This document shows positions 16,563 through 24,252 of a stretch of 64,000 nucleotides of DNA, in pieces. Positions within the stretch are counted from its first letter, which is position 1. Each line of letters opens with the position of its first letter. Under the pieces are notes generated by a model that saw only the letters and a program-made list of their open reading frames with translations, did not search any database and was not told the origin of the DNA. Origin of the DNA: Sphingomonas sp. M1-B02 (GTDB lineage Bacteria; Pseudomonadota; Alphaproteobacteria; Sphingomonadales; Sphingomonadaceae); contig NZ_CP110679.1 in NCBI RefSeq assembly GCF_026167525.1, positions 2,157,501 to 2,221,500 on the forward strand, written 5' to 3'. The position numbers and the translations under genes were made by a program.

Positions 16563-17915
16563 CTACACAATCCGGACCCGCGCCACACCCCGCTTGCCCA
16601 GCATCAATTCGTGCAGCGCCCATACCAAAGCATCGGCCCGATCCGGCGAGCGCCCCGGCCCCTCATAGCCCCCGCCCGACTGCATCCCGCAAAGCTCGTC
16701 CTCCAGTTCGGCAAAGCCCCCGACATGGCGCACCTCCCCCCGCTCATAGAGCAAGGACACCGGCTCGGCCCGTGCGCTCTTGCTCCGCGTCGCATGCACC
16801 GACGTCACCGGCAGCCCCAGATCCGCCGCCTTCAGCACGCTGCGCACCATGTCGCCGCCCTGGTTGACCTCGACCACAACCCGGTCGGCCTTGTGCCGCG
16901 CCGCGCATGCCGCCACGGCGCGCGCCCAGCCCTCGGGCGTCGCGCCGCGCAGGCTCGCATCCTCGATCACATAGGCCTTCTTGTCCGTCCCCAGCCCCAC
17001 CGCGACGATCCCGCAGGCATCGCCCTCGGCACTCGCCGGCGGATCGACGCCGATCACCACCCGCACCAGCGCGGGATGCGCGCGCACTCGCCCGCGCTCG
17101 ATCGTCGCCCGGCTCCACAGCGCGCCCTCGACATCCTCGAGCAACTCGCCATCCAGCTCCTGCCGCCCCAGCCGCGTGCCGGCATAAAGCGCCAGCATCG
17201 CCTCGAGGAAGCTCTCGGGCAAATGCGGATTGTCCGCGGTGCGCCCGTGCATCATCGTATTCGCAGCGACCGCCATCGCCTTCACCCGCCGCATCAGCGG
17301 AGTCCCGCTCGGCGTCGTCGTCACCAGCACGCGCGGAAAGCGCCCTCGCCGCAGCCCCAGCATCATGTTGTTCCACGCCACATCGCCCGTGCGCGGCCGC
17401 CACTTGCCCAGCTCGTCGCACCAGGCGGCATGATGCTCGGGGCCGCGCAGCGCCTCGGCCGCTTCGGACGAATAGACATAGGCCAGTGCCCCCGACGAGA
17501 ACCGCAGCTCGCCTTTCTCGCGATGCCAGACCAGCGCCTCCCCGGTCCGCGCGACGTTCAGCAGCCCGCTCGGCCCCTCCACCATCACCCGCCGGACATC
17601 CTCGGCAGTCGCGCCCACCAGCGCGAACAGCCCCTCGGGAGTCCGCCGCGCCATCTCGCTCAGCCACTCCGATCCTGCCCGCGTCTTGCCGAAGCCGCGC
17701 CCCGCGAGGATCAGCCAGACCAGCGGATCGCCCCCCGGCTCGATCTGGCCTTCATGCGCCCACATCGGCCAGCGCTCCTGCAGTTCGCGGCTCTGCGGAT
17801 CCTTCAGCGTCGCGATCGCGCGTATCTGCTCCGCGCGGGGCAAGGCGACGAGCGCGCGCAGGATCGCCCGGTCCTGGCGCGCCTGGGTCTCGCGCGCATC
17901 AGCCTCAGTCGCCAT
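16563..17915 (-). CDS. terL: Terminase large subunit (GTA-type TerL)
   Basis: 450 residues from the ATG at 17915, overlapping terS by 11 bp. The ATPase domain shows a Walker A (ILAGRGFGKTRAG), an adenine-binding and Walker B region (HHAAWCDELGKW) and a coupling motif (VLVTTTPSGTPL). The C-terminal nuclease domain carries VIGVDPPASAEGDACGI with the first metal-binding aspartate, VVVEVNQGGDMV, and the closing DRADALVWAL. It drives DNA packaging into the prohead and cuts the DNA. The frame is intact. Homology in style to RcGTA g2 is inferred from gene order. Confidence 0.92.
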   Translation of the reverse strand: MATEADARETQARQDRAILRALVALPRAEQIRAIATLKDPQSRELQERWPMWAHEGQIEPGGDPLVWLILAGRGFGKTRAGSEWLSEMARRTPEGLFALVGATAEDVRRVMVEGPSGLLNVARTGEALVWHREKGELRFSSGALAYVYSSEAAEALRGPEHHAAWCDELGKWRPRTGDVAWNNMMLGLRRGRFPRVLVTTTPSGTPLMRRVKAMAVAANTMMHGRTADNPHLPESFLEAMLALYAGTRLGRQELDGELLEDVEGALWSRATIERGRVRAHPALVRVVIGVDPPASAEGDACGIVAVGLGTDKKAYVIEDASLRGATPEGWARAVAACAARHKADRVVVEVNQGGDMVRSVLKAADLGLPVTSVHATRSKSARAEPVSLLYERGEVRHVGGFAELEDELCGMQSGGGYEGPGRSPDRADALVWALHELMLGKRGVARVRIV

Positions 17916-18432
17916 CGCCACGCGCCGCCTCGCCCTCGATCCTGGCCAGCCGCTTGTGCGCCGCCGCCAGCGCCTTGAGCAGGGCCGCGTTGGTTTCCTC
18001 GCGGGTGGCATTGCGCCGCGGCGGGCCGCCGTGCGCCTTGGGGCGACCCTGGCGAGTCGCGCGATACTGGCGCAGCACCGCCAGCGCGCGATCGAAGTCG
18101 AACGGCGGCGGCGCCATCTCCGCTTCGGCGCGCATCGGATCGCCCGGCTCCAGCGGCTGCCCCGCGCCGCCATGCTCCAGCACCAGCGCCTCGAGCCGGT
18201 CATATCCCGTTTCCAGCGCCTCTCGCCACTGGACGATGAACTGCGGATCCCGGGCACGGTGCCGATAGGGCGCCGTGCAGCTGACTCCGGCATGGCTTGC
18301 CGCCATGCTGACGTTGCAGGTCAGCGCCAGCGCATCGAGAAACTTCTGGCGCTTGGCGGGCGTGAACATGTTCGCCCTGGGTTTGCGCTTCTGGCGCAGC
18401 CCCGCATGCCGGCTGATCACCTGCTCGGCCAT
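17905..18432 (-). CDS. terS: Terminase small subunit-like DNA-binding protein
   Basis: 175 residues from the ATG at 18432, preceded by a strong GGGGGACGG ribosome site. An N-terminal helix-turn-helix (FLDALALTCNVSMAASHAGVS with YRHRARDPQFIVQWREAL) is like that of small terminase subunits and of RcGTA g1. The C-terminal half is a charged helix suited to oligomer formation. It should recognise DNA for packaging and recruit TerL, whose gene overlaps by 11 bp. The mobile element inserted about 90 bp upstream probably separated it from its native promoter. Confidence 0.82.
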   Translation of the reverse strand: MAEQVISRHAGLRQKRKPRANMFTPAKRQKFLDALALTCNVSMAASHAGVSCTAPYRHRARDPQFIVQWREALETGYDRLEALVLEHGGAGQPLEPGDPMRAEAEMAPPPFDFDRALAVLRQYRATRQGRPKAHGGPPRRNATREETNAALLKALAAAHKRLARIEGEAARGDGD

Positions 18433-18458
18433 TCCGTCCCCCAACTTGTCACGGATGC

Positions 18459-18490
18459 AAAAAGGCCGGCGCACCTCTCGATGCCCGGCC
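18459..18490 (-). terminator. Terminator-like hairpin in the terS leader
   Basis: On the minus strand GGCCGG and CCGGCC pair around a 15-base loop and are followed by TTTTTGC. The structure ends 27 bp before the terS start codon, so any transcript entering the GTA block from upstream must pass it. It may be the terminator of a former upstream gene or an attenuator. Confidence 0.65.
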
Positions 18491-18523
18491 CGACTCGCAA
18501 TTCTTCAGCGTGCCTGTGGTGTG

Positions 18524-18547
18524 GCGTATATGTAGTTTACACACCCA
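18524..18547 (+). repeat. Left terminal inverted repeat of the IS1595-type element
   Basis: Reads GCGTATATGTAGTTTAC then ACACCCA; the reverse complement of the right end differs at three of 24 positions. Flanked on the outside by TGTGGTGTG. Confidence 0.8.
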
Positions 18548-18571
18548 AGGAATCCCGCATATGATGCCGAC

Positions 18572-19225
18572 ATGGATTCCGGGGGCATGCCTAAGACACA
18601 ACTTGATTGGCTCGGGGTTACAGCCCTGTGGGTCGGGGCGATGGTCGAGGCAGTCAAGGCTGGCGGTCTACCGCTCATGACAGGCGCCCCAGCGTGGCTG
18701 GCGAGCAATATCTGGGGATATGTCCCGGCGATCTTGGTTTCATTCTACATCGTGGTGGCGCTCTATCGCTTGTGGCGCCCCAATAAAGCCGGAACATACG
18801 ACTCCGTATACCCGGTGCAGCAGCCAGTTTACCCGGGAAAGCAGCCCGTCAAGCCAGATCCGGAGCCACAACTCAGAGAGGCCGATACAAAAGGCCGTAC
18901 GTTTTTGTCGTCTAACATGACACCTCAAGATCTCATGGATATGTGCGCAAACAAAACTGACGCGCACGCGGAAAGGATAGTGGCGCCTTATATCGGAAAA
19001 TGGTATCGTTACTCCGGTTTAGTGCATAACGTGATTGTATTTGGTAGGTATGTGCAGGTACGCTTTGAAGTGCCCGACCTTCGAGTGATCAAAGCTAACA
19101 TCCCAGGCAACTTAGACTTGGCGGATGTCCTGCATAAAGGCGACAAGTTAGAGGTGGCTGGCCGTATTTCCGAGATAGACTCGGTGACTTTTGCACTGGC
19201 CGATGCCGAGGTGATTGCCCGCTAG
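18572..19225 (+). CDS. Passenger gene: membrane-anchored OB-fold protein
   Basis: 217 residues. Two N-terminal hydrophobic segments (WLGVTALWVGAMVEAVKAG and IWGYVPAILVSFYIVVALY) anchor the protein; a proline/lysine-rich linker follows (about residues 70-100). The C-terminal part (GKWYRYSGLVHNVI, LHKGDKLEVAGRISEIDS) matches the tRNA_anti-like OB fold, a beta-barrel that may bind nucleic acid or another ligand. The start could be the ATG at 18572 or the one five codons on. GC is near 52 percent, well below the host, indicating transfer with the element. Function unknown; a role in sensing or defence would be speculation. Confidence 0.75.
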   Translation: MDSGGMPKTQLDWLGVTALWVGAMVEAVKAGGLPLMTGAPAWLASNIWGYVPAILVSFYIVVALYRLWRPNKAGTYDSVYPVQQPVYPGKQPVKPDPEPQLREADTKGRTFLSSNMTPQDLMDMCANKTDAHAERIVAPYIGKWYRYSGLVHNVIVFGRYVQVRFEVPDLRVIKANIPGNLDLADVLHKGDKLEVAGRISEIDSVTFALADAEVIAR

Positions 19226-19322
19226 TCTGCCTACGCTTTTTCATACGGCGCAATCCGGCAGCATGCCGATTCCTCTAGCACGAGCGTTACGCTGTGTCAA
19301 GAGAAATAACCGATTTGGTTCG

Positions 19323-19544
19323 CTAGTCGTCTTCACTGTGGAGGCTTCGCCCCCGGCCTACAGAGTGCTCTATCAGGTTAAGCAGGGTCTCTTGGCGGGC
19401 CTGCAGCTGCTCGATCTTCCATCGCTGCTCATAGAGCATGGCGCGCTGTCCAGCCGCCTTTCGCGCTAGGTCCTGGACGATCGCTAGCGCCCACGCCGTG
19501 CAACCCGCGATCACCACGCATATGGCGATCGTGTCACTTGTCAC
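19323..19544 (-). CDS. Passenger gene: small single-pass coiled protein
   Basis: 73 residues from a GTG at 19544 that overlaps the stop of the preceding 50-residue gene (GTGA). One N-terminal transmembrane helix (IAICVVIAGCTAWALAIV) is followed by an amphipathic helix (YEQRWKIEQLQARQETLLNL) that could form a coiled coil. No family recognised. Translational coupling with the upstream small gene suggests the two act together or ride along as a phage-like pair. Confidence 0.55.
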   Translation of the reverse strand: MTSDTIAICVVIAGCTAWALAIVQDLARKAAGQRAMLYEQRWKIEQLQARQETLLNLIEHSVGRGRSLHSEDD

Positions 19545-19693
19545 TCCGACTTCTCCGGCACCGGCTTATGCTTCACCAGCTTCCCCACGCGCTCCTTGAA
19601 GCGCTCGGGGTCGTCGTCCGTCTCTAGCTCGCGCGCGGCTTGCTTGAACTTGTCGAGTTGACTCTGGGCGCTGTTGTCAGATGTTGCGGTCAT
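19541..19693 (-). CDS. Passenger gene: 50-residue charged small protein
   Basis: 50 residues starting at the ATG 19693-19691 and ending at 19541. It contains KFKQAARELETDDDPERFKE and then RVGKLVKHKPVPEK, a pattern seen in small hypothetical proteins of proteobacterial prophages and islands (the DD-E-F block is characteristic in my memory, but no function is known). The start codon overlaps the start codon of the divergent DUF3800 gene (CATG shared). The next gene begins inside its stop codon. Confidence 0.6.
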   Translation of the reverse strand: MTATSDNSAQSQLDKFKQAARELETDDDPERFKERVGKLVKHKPVPEKSE

Positions 19694-20411
19694 GTGGTTC
19701 GCCTACATTGATGAGTCGAAAGACAATGGGAAATTCTACATATACACCGCCCTCATCATAAAGGGCGATGGGTGGGCCGACACCTTTGCCAAGGTGAAGG
19801 ATTTTCGCCGCCTTCTCCGTGATGAGCACGGTATCTATATGGCCCAAGAGCTTCACGCTTGGAAGTTTGTGGCTGGCAAAGGTCAGATTGCTGACCATCC
19901 TATTCTGAAGCCTGAAAGGGCTGAGATTTTTCGCAAGGTTCTACGCTTCATAGCAGGCAGCAACCGATTCAATGTCATGAGTAGCTGCAACGTCAACGAG
20001 CAGTACGCCTTCGAGCGTCTCATGAATCGCATAAACCGCACAGCGCAGGCCAAGAAGCAAAACGTGCTGCTGTTTTTCGATCAAGGTGAAGAGGCGGAAA
20101 TGACGCGACGCATCAGACGAATGCGCGTGCACAACCCGATCCCAAGCCGCTTTGGAAGCTGGCTAGGCACCGATAAGGCCACGAAAAGCATTCCTTTATC
20201 GAACTGCGTCGAAGATCCAATATTCAAAGACTCGAAGGCTTCGTATTTTATCCAGTTAGCCGACTTCTGCGCCTATGCTCTTCTCAGGATGGAGCGGCCC
20301 CTAGCGAGCAAAACGGCGCTCGGGTATGATACAATGTATGAAGAGTTGAAGCCGTGTAGCCGTCGCGTCACTAATGCTTCTGATCCGCGAGGGATGGGCA
20401 TCATTAGATAA
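19692..20411 (+). CDS. Passenger gene: DUF3800 protein
   Basis: 239 residues from the ATG at 19692; a TTG at 19674 is an alternative. The N-terminus WFAYIDESKDNGKFYIYTALI carries the DUF3800 YIDES motif, and the later blocks LLFFDQGEEAEM and SYFIQLADFCAYALLR fit the same family, which has an RNase H-like fold with acidic residues in the YIDES and FFDQ blocks and in QLADF. DUF3800 genes are often found in mobile and defence islands; the biochemical activity is not settled. GC content is about 51 percent, foreign to this genome. The start overlaps the divergent 50-residue gene by three bases. Confidence 0.82.
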   Translation: MWFAYIDESKDNGKFYIYTALIIKGDGWADTFAKVKDFRRLLRDEHGIYMAQELHAWKFVAGKGQIADHPILKPERAEIFRKVLRFIAGSNRFNVMSSCNVNEQYAFERLMNRINRTAQAKKQNVLLFFDQGEEAEMTRRIRRMRVHNPIPSRFGSWLGTDKATKSIPLSNCVEDPIFKDSKASYFIQLADFCAYALLRMERPLASKTALGYDTMYEELKPCSRRVTNASDPRGMGIIR

Positions 20412-20416
20412 AAAAG

Positions 20417-20460
20417 GTGCCAGACCTACCCCGGCCTTCACCGGATCAGACTGGCACTTT
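20417..20460. terminator. Hairpin between DUF3800 and transposase genes
   Basis: GTGCCAG (20417-20423) pairs with CTGGCAC (20451-20457). On the plus strand it is followed by TTTAC, on the minus strand by CTTTTTTAT, so it could end both the DUF3800 transcript and the convergent transposase transcript. The loop is long (27 bases). Confidence 0.5.
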
Positions 20461-20576
20461 ACATATACTCTACGCGGCGCAAAAATCAATAGAATCAGCG
20501 CCTTGCTAAGCCATTGATCCGATTCAGATTTCGCATAAACGCGAATTGAAGCTGCCCTCGCAACAACAAGGGTTGT

Positions 20577-21545
20577 TCATGCTTCGATATCAGGTGTTTT
20601 GTAGGTGAGGCGCTTGCCGACGATGCCCGCAACCGCGTTGCGCGACCGCTGGCGATCATCAATGCCGTTGGCGATGCGGTTGTTATAGCGGAACTCGAAC
20701 TCGGCCAAATAGCGGTGAAGGTGCTGCTCGCCGCAATGCTGATACACGCCCTTCATGCCGCGCTTGAAGATCGAGAACGCGCCTTCAACAGTGTTGGTGT
20801 GGATGGTGCGGTCCTTAAGATCGACGTACTGGCGAGCGCCGTGGAGCGTGGTGCCATGCTCAGCGAACTCACGGCCGATTTTCTTGTACATCTTGGCTTC
20901 GTCCGTCATCAGGCGGGCTTCGCGGCTGATGTTCGCCAGCACGATCGGGTGGACCGTCTCGGCGCGGAAGCGGTCAAAGGTGAAGGTGCGCATGGTGCCG
21001 CTTTCGCGGTCTACCAGCGCCAGAACGCCGAACTTGTGAGCATGGCCGCCACCGCGATTGTGCGGGACGTCGCGCTTCTGGCCGAAATAGGTCTCATCCA
21101 CCTCGACCGCGCCACCGTTCGAACCGAACGGGGTGAGGTCGCCAGAGCGCATGGCTTCGCGGATGCGGTGGGCAAGGAACCACGCCGACTTATACTGCAC
21201 CTCTAGGACGCGGGCGAGCTGGTGCGAGCTGATACCCTTCTTGCTGGAAACCATCAGGTGGACGGCCTGGAGCATCTTGTGGAGCGGCATGCGGGCATGC
21301 TCGAACACGGTGCCCACCTTTACGGTGAACTGCTTGCGGCACTCGCCACACTTCTTGAGGCCGTGACGCACGACGCCTTCGGGGTTCTTGACGCTCGGCT
21401 TGGAGCGGACACCGGCAAGGTCATAGACGCGCGAACCGATCACGCCGCAGTGCGGACATACGACCCCATCAGCCCACACGATGCTCTCAAGGAACGCGAA
21501 GGCCTTGGCTTCATCGTGGAAGTGCGGGGAAGAGAGAACCGACAT
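20577..21545 (-). CDS. IS1595-family transposase (ISXO2-like, DDE type)
   Basis: 322 residues. An N-terminal zinc ribbon (CPHC at about residue 31 and CGEC at about 66) is followed by a helical region and a DDE catalytic domain with VEVDETYFGQKR (first D), RLMTDEAKMYKKIG (second D) and HTNTVEGAFSIFKRG (E, or N in some subgroups). The C-terminus has the RYNNR motif typical of the family. It is intact and should mobilise the element bounded by the 24-bp ends. It lies with its 5' end toward the right terminal repeat, 42 bp away, as expected when the promoter is in or near the IR. Confidence 0.92.
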   Translation of the reverse strand: MSVLSSPHFHDEAKAFAFLESIVWADGVVCPHCGVIGSRVYDLAGVRSKPSVKNPEGVVRHGLKKCGECRKQFTVKVGTVFEHARMPLHKMLQAVHLMVSSKKGISSHQLARVLEVQYKSAWFLAHRIREAMRSGDLTPFGSNGGAVEVDETYFGQKRDVPHNRGGGHAHKFGVLALVDRESGTMRTFTFDRFRAETVHPIVLANISREARLMTDEAKMYKKIGREFAEHGTTLHGARQYVDLKDRTIHTNTVEGAFSIFKRGMKGVYQHCGEQHLHRYLAEFEFRYNNRIANGIDDRQRSRNAVAGIVGKRLTYKTPDIEA

Positions 21546-21587
21546 GGTGATGTGCTCCGTTGATACGAAGCTTATGCATCATTCGCG

Positions 21588-21611
21588 TGGGTTTGTAAAC
21601 TACATAATCGC
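21588..21611 (-). repeat. Right terminal inverted repeat of the IS1595-type element
   Basis: TGGGTTTGTAAACTAC then ATAATCGC, matching the left end inverted at 21 of 24 positions. TGTGGTGTG follows one base outside. Confidence 0.8.
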
Positions 21612-21784
21612 GTGTGGTGTGCCATATAAGCGTGACGATGTCAAGTGCAATGTGCCTATTTGGTTATTAAGCCATGCTAGTGGGAGCCGCGTGTGGGTAC
21701 GCGACCGTAACAACCCCTACTTCACGGTTAGGCCTTTCTTAAACCGTCCCGCCTAGCTCGCAGAACCGAATTGCGAGTGATATC

Positions 21785-23644
21785 ATGCCTGTGCTGCTAT
21801 CTTCTCTCTCCTACCGCGTCGGCTTGCTGGGAGTGTTCCTCGCATGCTCGCTGCTGGCGCTCGTTGCCCTGTTGCTGAGCAACGGTGCGCAGATGCGCTC
21901 CGATTTCGCCGAAGTCGATCATACCCAGCAAGTCATCCAGGCGCTCGACGACGCGCGGACCGATCTCAGCGAAGCCGAATCCGGGCTGCGCGGCTTCCTG
22001 CTTACCCGGAACCCAGCGTATGCGGGCGCGCTCGATTCGAACATTTCCGGCGCCGGCGCCAGGCTTGACCAGCTGGCCGAGCTCACCGCTGACAATCCCG
22101 GCCAGAACGTCCGTGCCGTGCGCCTGCGCGAGGCCTTCACCCAGCGCGTCGAGACGCTGCGGGCGCCGCTCGAACTGGCACGGCAGAAGCGCTTCGACGA
22201 TGCGAACGCGCTCGTCGCGCGCGGCCACGGGCTTCGCCTGACCCAGGACTTCCGCCGGAGGGCCGCCGAGATCAAGCAGGAGGAGCGTCGCTTGCTCGAG
22301 CTTCGGCTCGCTGCCGCCAATGGCCAGGCGACGAAGCAGCGCCTGCTGGTCTCCGCCGGCGGCGCCATCATCATCGGCATCCTGATCCTTTGCATCACCT
22401 TGCTGATCCGCAGCGTCCACCGCCCGATCGCCTCGATGCTGGCGTCGATGACTGCATTCGGAGAGGGCGATCGCACCGCGCGCGTCGATCCCAGAACCGG
22501 CACGCAGGAATTCGACCGGCTGGCGGTCGCCTATAACGACATGGCAGATCTGGTGGTGAACGCCGCCAGCCTGCGCGAGGGCGTGAGCGACGCCGAGCTG
22601 CACCGCGCCAACGAGGATCTGCGCCAGCAGGGCGAAGTCCTGCGCGCGCGCGGCGAAGTCATCGAGCTGCTCGGCGGGATGGCGCACCGCATGCAGGCGG
22701 CGCGGACCGACGAAGAACTTGCCGCGGTGATCCACTGCTTCGTGCCGCGCGTCCTCCCTGGCGTCCCCGGCGCGCTCTACGCGCACAACAATTCGCGCAA
22801 CCTGCTCGTCCGGCTGGCGAACTGGGGCGCGATCGGCGAGACGCCGGAAACCTTCGCGCCGGATCAATGCTGGGGCCTGCGCCGCGGACAGAGCCATTTC
22901 ATCGATGCTCCGGGCACCGACGTCGTCTGCGCCCATGTCGGCGATCCCGCCGCAACCTATCATTGCGAGCCGCTGCTCGCCGGCGGCGAAGTCATCGGCG
23001 TGCTCCATCTCGGCGGCGTGATCGAGCCCGAGAGCCGCTTCCGCCTCACCGTGCTGACCGAGAATATCGCCTCGGCCTTGCTCAACCACAGCCTACAGCG
23101 CGGCCTGCGCGAGCAGACGATTCGCGATCCGCTCACCGCCCTGTTCAACCGTCGCTATATGGAAGAGACGCTCGATCTCGAGATCGCCCGCGCCTCGCGC
23201 GGCGGCACCCCGCTCAGCCTGGTGATGTGCGACGTCGATCACTTCAAGCGGTTCAACGATCAGTTCGGCCACGATGCCGGCGACGCGGTGCTGCGCTCGG
23301 TCGCCGCCGTGATGCGCAATCATTTCCGCGACGGCGACGTCGTCTGCCGGTTCGGCGGCGAGGAGTTCACGATCATCGCCCCCGGCGCCGAGCCCGAGAT
23401 GGTCGCCGAACGCGTCGAGCTGCTGCGCGAGGCGATCTGCGCGATCTCGGCGCGGCATGGCGGCCAGTCGCTCGGCCCGATCAGCATGTCGTTCGGCATC
23501 GCCGCCTGGTCGAACGCGATGCGCGACGGTTCGGCGCTGGTCCAGCTTGCCGACGCGGCGCTCTACCAAGCCAAGAATAACGGCCGCAACCAGGTCCGGA
23601 TCGCCGACCAGCCCGGCGCCCATCTCGCGATCGCCGCCGAATAG
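21785..23644 (+). CDS. Membrane diguanylate cyclase (CHASE3-HAMP-GAF-GGDEF)
   Basis: 619 residues. N-terminal helix (VGLLGVFLACSLLALVALLL), periplasmic four-helix CHASE3-type sensor (about 35-185, with LSEAESGLRGFLLTRNPAY), second helix (AGGAIIIGILILCITLLI), HAMP, a GAF-like segment (about 300-430) and a C-terminal GGDEF domain. The catalytic loop is GGEEF near residue 522, and RDGD five residues before it is an RxxD inhibitory site, so the enzyme should make cyclic di-GMP and be product-inhibited. There is no EAL domain. It stands outside the mobile element; the ribosome site is weak. The PilZ protein at 33.0 kb is a possible effector, though not linked by operon. Confidence 0.92.
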   Translation: MPVLLSSLSYRVGLLGVFLACSLLALVALLLSNGAQMRSDFAEVDHTQQVIQALDDARTDLSEAESGLRGFLLTRNPAYAGALDSNISGAGARLDQLAELTADNPGQNVRAVRLREAFTQRVETLRAPLELARQKRFDDANALVARGHGLRLTQDFRRRAAEIKQEERRLLELRLAAANGQATKQRLLVSAGGAIIIGILILCITLLIRSVHRPIASMLASMTAFGEGDRTARVDPRTGTQEFDRLAVAYNDMADLVVNAASLREGVSDAELHRANEDLRQQGEVLRARGEVIELLGGMAHRMQAARTDEELAAVIHCFVPRVLPGVPGALYAHNNSRNLLVRLANWGAIGETPETFAPDQCWGLRRGQSHFIDAPGTDVVCAHVGDPAATYHCEPLLAGGEVIGVLHLGGVIEPESRFRLTVLTENIASALLNHSLQRGLREQTIRDPLTALFNRRYMEETLDLEIARASRGGTPLSLVMCDVDHFKRFNDQFGHDAGDAVLRSVAAVMRNHFRDGDVVCRFGGEEFTIIAPGAEPEMVAERVELLREAICAISARHGGQSLGPISMSFGIAAWSNAMRDGSALVQLADAALYQAKNNGRNQVRIADQPGAHLAIAAE

Positions 23645-23810
23645 CCGCGGCAACTGGCACGCCGCAAGGACCAGCCGTCATCCCGGCGAAGGCAGCAGCC
23701 CCCCCGCCGCGAACCGCAAAAATAATCGAATCACCCTGTCGATTCGCGACACGCTCGCTCGTCGTCCCGATGCGATGCTATGGTGGCATCCGCAAACCGG
23801 GAGACAGACG

Positions 23811-24239
23811 ATGCGGGTCATGGTGTTCGGCATGATGGACGAGAGCAAGGCAGGCGCGATGGAGCCCACGCCTGAAATGCTCGAAGGGTTCGCAGCGATG
23901 GATCGCTTCACCGAGGAACTGGTGGAGGCCGGCGTCTTCATCGCCGCCGCCGGATTGAAGCCCAGCGCCGAATCCAAGCGGATCGTCACCGATGGGGTCA
24001 GCCGCACCGTCATCGACGGTCCGTTCGCCGAAGCGCGCGAGCTGGTCGTCGGCTTCTCGATCTGGGAAGTGAAGGATATGGACGAGGCGATGGCCTGGGC
24101 GCAGCGCAGCCCGCTGATGGGGCCGGGCGTGATGGAAATCAGGCCCTTCTACGAGGCGGCCGACCTGGCCGACTATGTCACGCCCGAGGATCTGGCCGCG
24201 CCGCGCGACGGCGAACGCGGCAGGCTCGGCGTCGCCTGA
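23811..24239 (+). CDS. DGPF / YCII-related protein partner of ECF sigma factor
   Basis: 142 residues from the ATG at 23811 (GGGAGACAG upstream). It is a YCII-type dimeric alpha-beta barrel protein containing the diagnostic DGPF motif in VIDGPFAEARELV. Proteins of this type are encoded beside ECF42 sigma factors across bacteria; the biochemical role is unknown (possible sensor or enzyme). The sigma gene begins 13 bp after its stop. The pairing strongly supports the sigma-factor group assignment. Confidence 0.88.
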   Translation: MRVMVFGMMDESKAGAMEPTPEMLEGFAAMDRFTEELVEAGVFIAAAGLKPSAESKRIVTDGVSRTVIDGPFAEARELVVGFSIWEVKDMDEAMAWAQRSPLMGPGVMEIRPFYEAADLADYVTPEDLAAPRDGERGRLGVA

Positions 24240-24252
24240 GCCGAACAGCGGT

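Larger units (their letters stand above)
18524..21611. mobile_element. IS1595-type element with passenger genes, 3.09 kb
   Basis: Bounded by 24-bp inverted ends (18524-18547 and 21588-21611; 21 of 24 positions match, shared core TATGTAGTTTACA). TGTGGTGTG occurs just outside both ends (18515-18523 and 21613-21621), a likely target duplication, offset by one base on the right. Inside are an IS1595-family transposase (minus strand, at the right end) and four other genes. GC content is visibly lower than in the flanks. Several IS1595-family members are known to carry passenger genes, which fits this layout. The element sits directly upstream of terS of the GTA block. Confidence 0.78.

Noticed and set aside
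16563..18293. TerL start at 18293
   Set aside because: The extra 126 residues are Arg/Trp-rich and overlap terS fully; the ATG at 17915 gives the normal TerL N-terminus.
11849..18432. Active prophage
   Set aside because: No integrase, repressor, replication or lysis genes and no att repeats; gene order fits a decayed GTA-like head block instead.
21480..21756. 91-residue plus-strand frame beyond the transposase
   Set aside because: It spans the right inverted repeat and has no coding features.
18481..21780. ACTCGCAATTC present inverted near 18492 and 21768 as outer ends of a larger element
   Set aside because: Only 11 bp match, no further similarity extends from it, and the 24-bp ends with flanking TGTGGTGTG are a better boundary.
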